This document shows, one piece after another, positions 1 to 12,251 of a stretch of DNA of 64,000 nt. Every line of letters begins with the position of its first letter. Position 1 is the stretch's first letter. The DNA is taken from the NCBI GenBank assembly GCA_930367215.1, contig OV884057.1:265316339-265380338 (forward strand), written 5' to 3'. The notes below the pieces were generated by a model that saw only the letters and a list, made by a program, of their open reading frames with translations, was not told where the DNA came from and made no database searches. A program made the translations under genes and the position numbers. Source of the DNA: Pollenia angustigena (lineage: Eukaryota; Arthropoda; Insecta; Diptera; Polleniidae).

Positions 1-99
1 TTTTATGATTTTGTTCAATTTTGCTCTTTTCAAGTTATTTTTTTTAAACCAATGATTTAAAAATCCTAATGTTTTATTGCATGCGACATTAGATTATTT

Positions 100-330
100 T
101 AATATGAACATTTTGAGCCCAACAAGACATAGATTGGTAAAAAAATGACAAAGCTACAAAAGATTTAGTAAATTAACACACATAGAAATTAAATCATTTC
201 AAGAAATTTTTGTTAATAAAAATTTAGCTTTGTATATTTATTTGTTGTGGGTTAATTCAATAAATCTTCTGTAACTTTGTCATTTTTGCACCGATCTGGA
301 TCCTATTGGGCACAAAATGTTCGTATTGAA
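100..330. repeat. Foldback repeat, ~78-bp arms
   Basis: The stretch 100-177 pairs with 251-330 in inverted orientation. Shared blocks include GAACATTTTG, GCCCAA, AAAATGACAAAG and AGATTTA. A ~73-bp AT-rich spacer separates the arms. The mismatches suggest an old foldback MITE or an inverted duplication. I see no clear terminal target duplication. Confidence 0.6.
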
Positions 331-574
331 ATAGGCTAAAATTTTATTTTTTGGATATTTGCATTTCAGTCACAGCATCTTTTTTAAAAACACAAATAAC
401 GGTTATTTTGGAATATCTCAAAAACTGTTCTACTTTTGACAATTCTGACTTCATATTCGGATTCAGCGGTAAATTTTACACAAAGACTTGGTGTCAAATT
501 CATTTGGTCAAAAAATTGTCACGTAGTGCAATCACCGGTTTTCCCAGGTATTTTGGTATTTTTTCTCGAATTCC

Positions 575-850
575 AGAACATTGAAATTAAACACGGTTTC
601 CTTTTCCTCCTTGTCATGACAACTTATGCAGCAGTCATTGAATCCCAGAATCATTCTCCTCGCATTAGTCCCTGCAGGCCAATGCCCACCACTATTGCAA
701 TCTGGTTGCTATTGAACCTAAGTAGATAGCTAGTTCTGCGTTCATCATAGCCAGGCCATAGTGCACTGGATATGGAGCAGGTTGATTCGAAAATCCATTC
801 CAACTGCGTTACTCTATAAGACTCGTGCTTGATATGTGACTTACAGTGAA
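575..850 (-). mobile_element. Non-LTR retrotransposon remnant (C-terminal RNase H/zinc-knuckle end)
   Basis: Read on the minus strand, this encodes SALWPGYDERRTSYLL followed, after a frame break, by GFNDCCISCHDKEEKETVF. This is the order found at the C-terminus of LOA/R1/I-type retrotransposon ORF2: the W.P..D..R...LL.L core, then the Cys-x2-Cys-acidic-ETV..L/F motif. The copy at 37.4 kb has the parallel peptides TLWPGYDAARTRLLL and YNDYCRSCHNEEEETV, so both derive from one family. The upstream residues RVTQLEW correspond to a Trp-containing stretch before the same core. It is a short, frameshifted, non-functional piece. The family is assigned from memory of the motif, and the clade is uncertain. 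Confidence 0.6.
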
Positions 851-2930
851 CCATTGGAAGGTCATTATTTATTTTTGTATTGACGTTTCTTAGAAACTGA
901 CACATTTAATGTTTAAAATTGCACATTAGTTAAAAAACGCCTTCATAAAAGAAGTCTAGCCAGTTTACAATTGGCAATGTTAGGCGAATTCACGAGGACC
1001 CTTAATGTAAATTGAATCTTATATCGATATGCATTGGCATTAGAAATACGTAATTTACCGAAAAAGTACCAAAATACTAAATAATATAGAAAGATAATCA
1101 TTATAAGTTTAAAAGAACTCTTTTCGAAATCTCCACGTACAATTTTATTATAATTGTTGATGTTATTTAACCTGCTTCCCTTTGTATCAGTTTACGTTGG
1201 AAAACAATAAATTAAACAGAAAAATCTCACCCTCAAATCTTTTAATAAAAATAAATATTTATTACTTAATTTATTTAACTTGACAGTACAAAACTAATTG
1301 TGCAACTGCAGAGATTTCATACTCAGATAAGTGAAGAACAGAAGAAATTGCGTTAAATTTTACACAGGTCGATTAAAAAGAAACAAAATTTTTTTGATAC
1401 AAATCAAAGTGAACATTTACATTAAACATGATTATTTTACACACTTCACAGACAACTTTTTTGTTGTGTGCAACATACAAATGCAAATTTATAAGATGTG
1501 TTTGTGTAAACTGCTGGCTCATTTGTTTGGTGGTTGGTCGGAATTTCTATGTTTTATTTTTTTCTGTTTCTTAAGTTTGAATCCATTGGATGTGATTACG
1601 AGGTGCTGGCTGTTCGAGTATTCGTATGAATGTCTAAGTGTATGAATGTTCGTATCTGAACATGTTACACACGATAAATTTTATAAAACATGTTAAGACT
1701 TTTGTAAATGGAAAATTGCCATTAGTGGTTGACTGGTTGGCTGGATGGATGGATGGAAGTAGGCAACTTGGTTGTTACATATTCAACTAACTAGTACAGG
1801 AATAGTCGGAGTATGTAGACTATAGACTGACTATAACTGATTTAACTACAGGTTGAACTAGTTTATGCATTAAAAGAATTATTTCGTCAATTGCAGCCTA
1901 TTTTAGAAGTGTATCTAAACAAATTTTTGTATTTGCATCTTAAAACAATTCTTAACCGTTTTCAGGTATCCAATTATAAAAAAATTAGACAGTTATTTTG
2001 TTTTCGGAGTAAAAAAGGATAAAAAACCATTTTTTGTAAAAATAAGCGTACAATTGAGACCCGTATTTCGATTTTAAATTTACTCAAATCTATCTTTTAA
2101 TTTAAATGCTAAATATTTGTAGCAAAAATTATATTTCGTATATAAAACTGTATACAAATTTTAAATAATGGAGATTTTTATTAAAATATGTATTGTTTAT
2201 AAAAACCAGTAATGTTTAAAAAAAATTATTTCGATGTGTTATTACAAATAAGAACATTTAAAAAACATTTTAAAAAAATTGTTTGCCCCCCCTAGATTTT
2301 ATCCTGGCTAGGCCCATGTATTCGTGTATTGTCATCGGGAATATTTATGCCTGCAAAGTTTCATCCATTTGTATTGAGTATAAGGCGGTTAAATTAACGT
2401 TACAAGATTTGATTTTCCGAAGTGAAGCTAAAGAAAAGGTTTTAAAAAATTTTTGCCCGCCCGAGAACCAATCATTAACCTGGTATATGTGGAACAAAAA
2501 GGTAAAAAAGTATCATTTTTTGGAACATTCTAAAATTTGGTCCTTAAATTTAGTTCTAGGACTTGTTTTATTGAGATAATACTACATTGTATTGAAGTAA
2601 TCGGGTGTGTTCTAGAATCCGTTCTGCATTTCACATCCACAAGTTTTTATTCGTTTTCAATTAGAGTAGTAATGGGTTGGTGAAAGTAAAACGAATCGAC
2701 TTTTATTCTAATATTTGGTAACATTTTTAACAAAAAAATAAATTTTGTTTTTAGCTTAAAATCTTCTTTATCCAATTTAATCAAAAATATATCGTTATCT
2801 AAAATACAAAAGTCCCTAACTTACCCTAAATTTAAAATCGACTTTTTCATTATTTTAATGTAATTACAGCTTATTTCTTTTTAACGATCTTTATGTTATT
2901 TTCAGACAATTTGTTTTTTTGTTTGTTTAA
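851..2930. other. AT-rich spacer, no gene seen
   Basis: No supported gene. The open frames here are short, AT-driven and lack domain signals. The segment about 2290-2420 (TTTATCC, GGCCCATGTATTC, CATCGGGAATATTTATGCC) reads like worn dispersed-repeat DNA. A short GGATGGATGGAT run is near 1745. Confidence 0.5.
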
Positions 2931-2935
2931 AATTG

Positions 2936-3395
2936 TGCGATTTTTCGCGAATTTTAGCCATGTTCGCGATAGAAGCGATTTGTTTCAGTAAGTTTTCTGA
3001 TTCTTTACAGCTTTACCGATTTATAATAAATAGTAGACTTTGTTATCATGCTGATGTTAGCAAATTTCCGCGAATTTAGCAATTTTTGCCAATCCTTATA
3101 GTTTTAGTGACTTTTAATAAATTATATGGCTGGTTTGAAATATTAATAATTTACGCGATTTTTCGCTATTTTTGCAATTTTTTATTGTTATTTTCCAGCA
3201 TTTTGCTTTTTTTTTATACCGATTTAGCGATTTCAAATAAATTTTACTGTTTGTTTAAAAGTTTGCAATTTTTCGCGAATTTTAGCCATGTTCGCGATAG
3301 AAGCTATTTTTTTCTGTGATTCTTTTCAGCTTTCACGATTTTAAAAAAATATTAAACATTGCTATCATGCTGCGGTTAGCAAATTAGCGATCTTT
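2936..3395. repeat. Diverged direct repeat with TTTTCGCGAATTTTAGCC
   Basis: A unit beginning TTTTTCGCGAATTTTAGCC and running through CATGTTCGCGATAGAAG, TTCTGATTCTTT.CAGCTTT and ATCATGCTG..GTTAGCAAATT occurs at about 2940-3080 and again at about 3265-3390. The shift is about 325 bp. The DNA between them carries further weaker GCGATTTTTCGC words, suggesting an old, decayed tandem array. No coding potential. Confidence 0.6.
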
Positions 3396-3519
3396 AGTCC
3401 AAAAAAAGTTTTTTCGATCAAAAACTTCGAATACACAAAAATATGCGGATTTGAGAACACCAATTTATGAATTATGCGGATTTGAAAAATTTTTCGTTTT
3501 CAATTCGAGTCGAAACCTA

Positions 3520-4451
3520 CACTGAAAGAATTTTCTTCGCAATACTAACGAATTTTGACATTAATCCCATGAAAAATTGCATTATAAAGGAACCTATGCA
3601 GCGCTCCGTTGGATCAATGAAACCTGTTTCATTAAAAGGACTTAATGAAACATTACATTAGATCCATGAATATTATTCATTGGATGAATACTTTCAACAA
3701 AGTAAAATTTTTTTTTTTTTTTATTTATTTTTTTTTCTTTTTTCTTATTTTATTTTATTTTATTTTACTTTATTTTATTTTTTATTTTTTTTCTGTCTCT
3801 GGTGGGATTCGAACATGTAACCTCGGTGCTGATAGACTAGCTCACTACCAGCTAGTCTACCGGGGTAGTGTAGTTTTTATATAAAAAAACTATGTTTTTT
3901 TCTCAATTAAGAGCGTAAATATGAGATTAAATTGTCCATAATAACAATAACAACGTTGATTGAAAGTGGATTGGAAGTTTTTGTTTCATTACTATAATGA
4001 CATTTTTATTGTCATAATGAAAATTTAAATTTATGAAGGCAATTATTGAAATATGTTGCTTTTATAAAAAAATTTTTTGATTTCATAAATTTAATGGCAT
4101 ACATGTAACATTCGATGCATGTAATTATTAAATCTTACATTTTTTAATTAACAATTAAACATTTTTTTAAGGAAACTATAATTTTGTATTAATTTATGAA
4201 TATAGTTATGTTTGTATATTGTTTTTTTAAGTTCCCAATTAAAATTTTTTGTTTAACTTGGACAAACTTAAGTTTTCATATATCCAATGAAAATTTTTAA
4301 CGTAATTACGAAATCTAATGAAGCGATTTTAACGAAAATACTTCATCAAACCTATGAAATTCCATTTAGACAATAAAAATTTTTATTTACCTAAGGAAAA
4401 CTTTTTTATGAAAATGATTCATTAAATATATGAAGCATTTTTCTTTCAGTG
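3520..4451 (-). mobile_element. Family A MITE, copy A1 (TA target duplication)
   Basis: The element starts CACTGAAAGAATTTTC and ends TTTTTCTTTCAGTG, with TA on each side at 3518-3519 and 4452-4453. Target TA plus CACTG ends point to the Tc1/mariner group. It is 932 bp, non-coding and rich in ATGAAA/TTTCAT words. The centre holds a tRNA-like segment with an A-rich tail (T-rich as shown here). It is inverted relative to the copies at 5033-6871, and the two close matches form a large imperfect palindrome. Confidence 0.8.
3795..3869 (-). other. tRNA-like segment inside A1
   Basis: On the minus strand this reads GGTAGACTAGCTGGTAGTG ... ATGTTCGAATCCCACC, then an A-rich tail. GTTCGAATCC matches the pol III B box. 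AGACTAGCT and AGCTAGTCT form a 9-bp stem around a GGTAGTG loop that overlaps an A-box-like region. No complete cloverleaf acceptor stem is seen, so it is not called a tRNA gene. It is more likely a SINE head captured by the MITE. Confidence 0.55.
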
Positions 4452-4773
4452 TAGAACATACCTGAATACTACATTGTAGTAAATAACACTAAGCACTTTC
4501 ATAAGAATAGATGTGTGACTGGTCAAGTAGTGTCAATTGACCCCCTCCAATGACAACCCTATGTAAAAGTGATATTTCTTATTCATATAAAGTGTTAGAA
4601 CTAGAACCGGTCTCTACATCGAAGACCTATCACAGGACTACTTTGGTGTCAGTTCACTTCCTTCTAGGGATATATATTTATGCATTTTTTTTATTTTTTT
4701 GTGCGTTATGTCTTGAATTTGAATTTCTTTACAGGTATTAGTTTATTGTCCAGCAATTTCTTGTTTATTTAAA

Positions 4774-4924
4774 AACTAACTGCCGGTTTAACGATGTCGA
4801 ACGTCATCGTTCGCATAGAAAATTATATTTAAAACAATAACAAAATTCGAAAATTTGTTTTTGTTTTAAATGTAATATTCTATGCGAACGTTAACGTTCG
4901 AAATCGTTGAACAGGCTGTAAGTT
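4774..4924. repeat. Compact foldback hairpin (151 bp)
   Basis: The left arm contains TTTAACGAT, TCGAACGT and CGTTCGCATAGAA. The right arm contains TTCTATGCGAACG, ACGTTCGA and ATCGTTGAACAGGC, which are their complements. The centre is AT-rich (TTTAAAACA / TGTTTTAAA also pair), so almost the whole unit can fold. It is probably a small MITE. The flanking duplication is unclear. Confidence 0.65.
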
Positions 4925-5379
4925 ATGTATTTATTTTAAAACTATGTATAAAGCCCTGCTAAACACACAACAAAAACCAAATGTGTTTACAAAACGTTTG
5001 AGAACAACCATAATGGAAAATGCTATGCGTTACACTGAAAGAAAAATGCTTCATATATTTAATGAATCATTTTCATAAAAAAAAATTCTTTGGTAAATGA
5101 AAATTTTCATTGTCTAAATGGAATTTCATAGTAATAATGAAATATTTTCGTAAAAATCGCTTCATTGGATTTCGTAATTACGTTAAAAATTTTCATTGGA
5201 TATATGAAAACTTAAGTTTGTCCAAGTTAAACAAAAAAATTTAGTTGGGAACATAAAAAAACAATATACAAACATAACTATATTCCTAAATTAATATAAA
5301 ATTATAGTTTCCTTAAAAAAATGTTTGATTGTTAATTAAAAAATGTAAGATTTAATAATTTCGTACATCTAAAGTTATA

Positions 5380-6282
5380 CACTGAAAGAAAAATGCTTCA
5401 TATATTTAATGAATCATTTTCATAAAAAAGTTTTCCTTGGGTAAATGAAAATTTTCATTGTCTAAATGGAATTTCATAGGTTTGATGAAGTATTTTCGTT
5501 AAAATCGCTTCATTAGATTTCGTAATTACGTTAAAAATTTTCATTGGATATATGAAAACTTAAGTTTGTCCAAGTAAAACAAAAAATTTTAATTGGGAAC
5601 ACAAAAAAACAATAAACAAACATAACTATATTCATAACTTAATACAAAATTATAGTTTCATTAAAAAAATGTTTAATTGTTATTTAAAAAATGTAAGATT
5701 TAATAATTTCATACATCTAATGTTACATGTATGCCATTAAATTTATGAAATCAAAAAATTTTTTTATAAAAGCAACATATTTCAATAATTGCCTTCATAA
5801 ATTTAAATTTTCATTATGACAATAAAAATGTCATTATAGTAATGAAACAAAAACTTTCAATCCACTTTCAATCAACGTTGTTATTGTTATTATGGAGAAA
5901 AAAACATAGTTTTTGTATATAAAAACTACACTGCCCCGGTAGACTAGCTGGTAGTGAGCTAGTCTATCAGCACCGAGGTTGCATGTTCGAATCCCGCCAG
6001 AGACAGAAAAAAAAAATAAAAAATAAAATAAAGTAAAATAAAATTAGAAAAAAGAAAAAAAAAAATAATTAAAAAAAAATATAAAAAAAAAAAATTTTAC
6101 TTTATTGAAAGTATTCATCCAATGAATAATATTCATGGATCTAATGTAATGTTTCATTAAGTCCTTTTAATGAAACAGGTTTCATTGATCCAACGGAGCG
6201 CTGCATAGGTTCCTTTATAATGCAATTTTTCATGGGATTAATGTCAAAATTCGTTAGTATTGCGAAGAAAATTCTTTCAGTG
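5380..6282 (+). mobile_element. Family A MITE, copy A3, nested in A2
   Basis: A full-length 903-bp copy, CACTGAAAGAAAAATGC to TTCTTTCAGTG, flanked by TA at 5378-5379 and 6283-6284. It interrupts A2 at the point where intact copies read GTTACATGTATGCC. Its sequence is close to A1 in the opposite orientation, including the CGTTAGTATTGCGAAG end, so A1 and A3 look like the younger pair. Confidence 0.8.
5931..6004 (+). other. tRNA-like segment inside A3
   Basis: Reads GCCCCGGTAGACTAGCTGG through GCATGTTCGAATCCCGCC and AGAGAC, then a long A-rich tail with AAAATAAAATAAAG words. It has the same B box and 9-bp stem as in A1. The tail directly follows the tRNA-like part, as in tRNA-derived SINEs. Confidence 0.55.
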
Positions 6283-6518
6283 TATGTATGCCATTAAATT
6301 TATGAAAGCAAAAAATTTTTTTATAAAATCAACATATTTTAATAGTTGCCTTCATAAATTTAAATTTTCATTATGACAGAAAAAATGTCATTATAATAAT
6401 GAAACAAAAACTTTCAATTCACTTTCAATCAACGTTGTAATTTTTATTATTGACAATTTAATCTCATATTTACGCTCTTAATTGAGTAAAAAACATAGTT
6501 TTTTATCCAAAAACTACA

Positions 6519-6592
6519 CTGCCCCAGTAGACTAGCTGGTAGTGAGCTAGTCTATCAGCACCGAGGTTGCGCGATCGAATCCCGCCAGAGAC
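6519..6592 (+). other. tRNA-like segment inside A2 right half
   Basis: Same layout as the other copies, but the B box is changed to GCGATCGAATCCCGCC. Comparing copies suggests an original GCGGGTTCGAATCCCGC T-arm that each copy has mutated differently. This is inference. Confidence 0.5.
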
Positions 6593-6871
6593 AGAAAAAA
6601 AAATAAAAAATAAAATAAAGTAAAATAAAATAAGAAAAAATAAAAAAAAAGAATAATTAAAAAAAAATAAAAAAATAAAATTTGTTTACTTTATTGAAAG
6701 TATTCATCCAATGAATAATATTCATAGATCTAATGTCATGTTTCATTTAATCCATTTAATGAAACAGGTTTCATAGATCCAACGAAGCGCTGCATAGGTT
6801 CCTTTTTAATGCAATTTTTCATGGGATTAATGTCAAAATTCATTGGTATTGCGAAGAAAATTCTTTCAGTG

Positions 6872-7682
6872 TACTGTTCGTCGCACAATTTAAATAGTGT
6901 TGTGAGTGTACCATAATTCAAGGAAATACATTCCAGACGGTAGTTGTTTCTTTCGAAACCTTTTAAAACATTAAAAAAAATTTAATTATACTCCAAGTAT
7001 TTGAAAATAACCTCGTGCATCCTGCGAATATTTGTGATGTTTACTTGTGTGTCGTCTGTGGCTTAAGAAAACAAAGAGTTGTTGTTGCAAATTATCAAAG
7101 AAATTAACATACAAAATATTTCGTACACACACAGTGTTGGAAATCTGTGTGCAATTACAAATATTGTGCCTTTTTTGTAAACATAAACATTTTTTACGCA
7201 AACATGGACTTATACAAATTCAATCTATTAAAGCTACTTTTTTCGTTTTGTGTGTTATTGTGATGCAAATTTGTAATTTTGGACACAGTTATGTGTTATT
7301 TCCAAATTCACAACTGGCAACACTGTACATACATATCCCAAACTCACATTTAAAAAAATGTGTATTTTTTATTCCCACACTCATTGCTGAGTGTATTTTT
7401 CATTCCCTTGTTAACTTTTGAGGGTTTTTTTTATAACCGCTTCTCATTTAACTTCTACTATATTTTTTGCTTACACATATGTGAAAGCGACACTACCGTA
7501 TAGAAAATTGAAAATTTTTATTGATTTGAATGTGTGTTCAAATGGAAATGAGCCCTTATTACTTACATATTTTATTTGCATAAGGATATTAAACATACTG
7601 TTAGTATTCGCATTCTTAAAAATTTAATTTTGTTAATCGCTTTCGTATTTGTTTAACACAATATTGCAATAAAATTGTTACG
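6872..7682. other. Spacer, no gene seen
   Basis: Several overlapping open frames of 60-124 codons occur on both strands, but their composition (Phe/Ile/Cys-rich, AT-driven) looks like chance. No splice, domain or repeat boundary could be supported. Confidence 0.4.
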
Positions 7683-7684
7683 TA

Positions 7685-8378
7685 CACTGACAGAAAAGGC
7701 GACATAACGCTGATGTATTTTGACATCAGTACTATGACAAGTGTCTTCGTTTTTGACCCCATGACACTTTTCATCATGGTGTTGTCAACCTTAACATCAC
7801 TTGGCCAAAGTGTCATCAGGATAAAAATGAAATTATGTCATCAATGGGATGACACATCAGCATCACAGAAATCAAGAACATGTCTTCAGTGCGATGACGC
7901 AGTAACATTGGATAAAGGACACATTAGCATCAATTTAATAACAGTTTGTCATTAAGTCAAAGTGAGATAATATTATTATTTACTTACCCGTTACATATGT
8001 TTTTTTTACGTTTGTTGCATTACGACCTTTGTTTACAGCAGAACTCTCAATAATAAGACACCAGCGCCATGCCCCATATGGTTTTTGTAATTATTCTACT
8101 TTAATATGTTATTTATAAAAATAGAATATAGGAATGTTTACTTCTTATAATACATTGTAATCATGAAAAAAATGTAAATAATATACAAAATGTGGCATCG
8201 AATTGATGTCACTGTAGTCATAAAATAGATGACACGTCAAAAATTACAAAATTGTACGAAGACGCTAGTCTTTGGATTGATGTTACTTTTTGCATCAGTG
8301 ATGTTATTTGTAGTAACACCGATGTCACATTCTGATGTTAGGGCATCATCAATATGAAGATGCATTTTTCTATCAGTG
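7685..8378. mobile_element. Family C MITE (CACTGACAG ends, TA duplication)
   Basis: Starts CACTGACAGAAAAGGC and ends GATGCATTTTTCTATCAGTG, with TA at 7683-7684 and 8379-8380. It is 694 bp. The outer ~250 bp on each side are crowded with ATGACA, TGTCAT, GATGTC and CATCA words. The core 7985-8110 (CCGTTACA, TTTACAGCAGAACTC, CACCAGCGCCATGCCC) recurs in diverged form at 42129-42260. It has no transposase frame. The ends resemble family A, suggesting the same mobilising Tc1/mariner-type transposase group. Confidence 0.75.
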
Positions 8379-9960
8379 TATAAAGAATTTTTTCGATTTT
8401 ACAAGTCTTGAAGCGAAATATTAATACTCAGAATATATTTCAAAAATGTTTAATAGTTTTTTGAAATTGGCTATTAAGTTGTTTCTTTAAAAAAAGATTT
8501 AACTCTTTGACAAACTGCTTGATGGTTTAACACAGAGACAGTTTATGGTTATTTGTTCGTTATATGAGGTAATTGTTTGAAAAAGAAAATATTAAAATGG
8601 TATTATATGCTAAATATGGTAGAAGAACACAAAAAAAAATCTAAAAGAAATTACATATGAAAATAAAACTTTAGATAACTGTCATAGGAACTTTATGGAA
8701 TTAGTGCTTCAACAATTAAAGAAAAACAAATTAAATAATATTAATTAACAGTTGTTTAAATGAAACTTTTAAGGAAATATCCAGATGAAGTGACTGTTAG
8801 TACTATTTACAAAAGAGAGAGAGATGATTTATAAAAAAATCATGACTTTGAGTAGAAAAGAATGTTATACTTAAGAAAAAATATCAGCGCTTAAAAAAGA
8901 AATCTGAAAGTAGGTTGTGAGCTCCTGATATTATACAAGTATGTGTGTATTTTTTGATTTTTTTGATTTTAAGTGCAAATTTTGATTGGGAGTACAAATA
9001 TATTTGCAAGAAATGTAAATAAAATTTGACATTTATTCATTTATCCAGTTGTTATATATCCAATCATAAAAATTCATTGATTCAAGTTTTAAATTTTGCA
9101 ATCACTCATTCATTGTCATTTAGATTGTTTGCCAAATCTGCATGTTTGCACATACAAAATGAACTGAACACAGTGAATATTATAAAAGTTGGACTTCCTA
9201 TATCAATAGAAACAGCTATAGAAAAACCTTAAGTCCGTATATTCCGTGATAAGATATTTCACTGTAATTTTTTTTTTTTTTTTTTGTTTGTTTTTTTCTA
9301 AGTACTTGTTGCTTTGCGGACAGTTTTCCCATGGAAATCCACTTCGCCTAAATAAATATTTTCGTTTTTGTTCTTGTAGTGGTGAACACAATTTATGGCA
9401 TGTGTTTAGGATGAAGACATACACTTTGCATAAATTTTATTCATGGTCTTAAGTTGTCAATGAAGAAAGGAAAAATTTATTGATTTCCTTTATTTTTTAG
9501 AGAAAAAATATTAAAGCCGGACAAATACTTTTAGTTTTGCACTGAAGTTAAAATCTTTTTTGATCTGAATCAGAAGCAGTAAAACAAAAAATGTTTGAAA
9601 CATTATTAATTGAAAAACTTTGTAATATTCTGTTTAGAAAGTGGTTTGAAAAAAAAATTATTAGGTATAATAACCAGGGCAAGTTTTTCATACTATTTCC
9701 ATATTTCTTCAGACTTTCCAAAATTTTGAATAAACTGCATATTACGCAGGTTGGCAGTCTTTTTTAAAAAAAGGAATTACTCAATATGTTGAAATTACAA
9801 AATGAAAATATATCCGTCCTCTTCTTTCATATGCAAGAATATGCATATCGAAATTTTAAATAAGAACTAAATGAAATTAAATTCTAAAATAAACGGTTAC
9901 TGAACGAATTTCAACGCTTTGTTTTTGATAGTAATTTGGTGTAGAACAGTGAGAGATAAC
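8379..9960. other. Spacer, no gene seen
   Basis: AT-rich DNA with homopolymer runs (T18 near 9268). Short frames only. Nothing recognisable. Confidence 0.4.
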
Positions 9961-10296
9961 CCAGGGGGCAAGTTACTGCATTCGATATCGATCGAAATTT
10001 CCATTTAAATTTTAATTGTTCAGGGGTCTAATCACCGAATACGATATCGAGCAAAATTGATCGAAATTATTTATTTTGGTATCATGACTCGATATCGAAT
10101 GAAATGTATTGAATTTGAAATAATAGCATTCGATATCGAATAACTCGACATTACATATATCGAGTTTTCATTCGATACGTCAGTGTCTATCGTATGCAAA
10201 AAACAACGATAGTTTATTCGATACGATAGTATCGAATGCGGTGATTAGGCCCCAGGTAATTTTGATCGATATCGAATGCCCTAATTAGCCCCCAGG
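9961..10296. mobile_element. CAGGGG-ended foldback element, interrupted (outer copy)
   Basis: The left end CCAGGGGGCAAGTTACTGC and right end GGGCATTCGATATCGATC (complement) are inverted copies. The ends face outward around a related inner element at 10021-10255. CAGGG termini are typical of hAT elements. I could not verify an 8-bp duplication. Confidence 0.55.
10021..10255. mobile_element. CAGGGG-ended foldback element, inner copy
   Basis: CAGGGGTCTAATCACCG at the left pairs with CGGTGATTAGGCCCCAG at the right. The interior has many CGATATCGA / TCGATA words in both orientations. It sits near the middle of the outer relative. Confidence 0.6.
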
Positions 10297-12251
10297 AATA
10301 TTAAGAGGGATTGTTGCGCTCTGTTTTGTGTGCTTTACTCCTTTAGATATTGGTGTTAGCTAGACCCACCTTTTAGTATACTGATCGAATCCGTCCGTCC
10401 GGCTTGCTGGCTGTTCATGTAAACCTTGTGCGCAAAGTACAGGTCACATTTCTAGAGGGAATGTAATGAAACTTAGTACATACACGCCGAGAAAAATATG
10501 GTTCGGCATGGTTACGGGAACTACACTTTGTTTGTTTTAACAGCATATTGTTGTCGTACACAAAAAAATTGTTATTTTATTAAATATAAGCAATATTATA
10601 GTTACTGTAAACATTTATATGTTTACCGCAATTATAAATTTGAGTATTGTTGACTAAAAAATATAAGTATTTTTCTAATAATTAAGTAATGATAGCTTTA
10701 AAAACTTATTTAATTACTAACAACCACAAATGATATTTAAATGCCGTAACATGATCACTTTCTATACGCGTACTCATAATATGTTTAAGATGCCAATCAA
10801 AATATTTTTAGAAATTTGGGGAAAAAATTGACTGCATAAACAAAGCATTTTTTTAACTAATCTGGGTGCGCTGAAATCGAATCTGGTCTTGTTAATTTTT
10901 TATCGCAGGCTAGCAATACTGTAAAACAGTCAATACTGACACTTCAATTTCACAATTATTTATTTGACAGAAGCAAACATTCATTCTGTCAGGAAGATCG
11001 TGTGTTACTAATTCAAGCTATTTTTGCTTTGTATGTGGTGAATATTTGGTTGGGGAAAAAGGATATGCAATATCAGAATCATTAAAGTATGCATATTTAC
11101 ATTATTTTGGTTTTGCAGTCAGAAATCGTACAAACCGTGGACACCGATAATGTTTTGCATATTCTTCATTCGCATTTAGATTTTTTCAAAAAAAAAAACT
11201 AGGTGCAGTGAGCGCAAACAGGATTAAATGGAAATTGAAACAATTTAACTAGGATTTTGAGACAAAAGAATGCTGGGAGGCTATTGCTGGACTTTAACAC
11301 GTGAAACCGAACCAACAAAATACAAACGACGTTCAACCACCAAAAAAAAAAAAAATGAATTAAAACATTTTTTGTAACTCGAAAACCAGACGTTAGAGAG
11401 AAAAACAAATTACATATTCGAATTCAGCACACCAAATTTCCCTAGGAAAGATATTTGGGTGCTCCAGTCCAAAACCTTGTTGATTAGTGTAATATTTTGT
11501 TAGCCCCATTTGTAAAATAATTTAACATCAGTTCTGTCGTAATAATTTAAATAAATTCCAAAAAAGATAACAAATTGTTTATTAAAAAAAATCTTAAATA
11601 TATGGCACTGCTAACAAATTTTAATTTTTTTGTAAGTTTAATGTTATTTTAATAAAAAAATGTATAAAAAATTCTATGAAATAATTTTTAAATAACTGCG
11701 ACATACGACAAACGATAACAACGATCTTATGATAAACTACGATTATAATATGATTACATTAATCATAGTATGATTCTTTCAGATGTGTTATGATTACTTT
11801 TAACCATAAAATTATCACTTTGTATCGTAATATAATTTTTTTTTTAATTCAATTACTTTATTGACAATTATTATAATAAAAATAATAGAAGCACAAATGA
11901 AGAGCTTAACATTAAAATTTTGCAATAAGTAATTTACTTTAATATTTTATAGGAACTAATCTGCGAAGCCTTGAAGCTTGTCTGCTAATTCTTAACTTAT
12001 TATGATTAATATGACAAGAATATGATTTAGCGAAAAATTTTATGATGTAATATTACGAATATATTTGGTCATAATATGCTTCAACAATAATCGTATGTTG
12101 ACTACACTGAAAGAATTTTTTTCGCAATAAAAATGAATTTTGACATTATTCCCATGAAAAATTGCATTAAAAAGGAACCTATGCAGTGCTTCGTTGGATC
12201 AATGAAACCTGTTTCATTGAAATGTATTTAATGAAACATTACATTAGATCT

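Larger units (their letters stand above)
5033..6871 (+). mobile_element. Family A MITE, copy A2, split by self-insertion
   Basis: The left half 5033-5377 begins CACTGAAAGAAAAATGC. The right half 6285-6871 ends TTCTTTCAGTG. TA flanks the outer ends (5031-5032, 6872-6873). The two halves join to a normal family A element once the internal copy at 5380-6282 is removed. The right half has its own tRNA-like segment. It is non-coding. Confidence 0.75.

Noticed and set aside
3795..3869. Functional tRNA gene
   Set aside because: The B box is good, but there is no proper acceptor stem or anticodon arm, and all copies sit inside MITEs.
7047..7421. 124-codon open frame on the + strand
   Set aside because: Cys/Phe/Leu-rich AT-driven content, an overlapping frame on the other strand, and no splice or domain signal.
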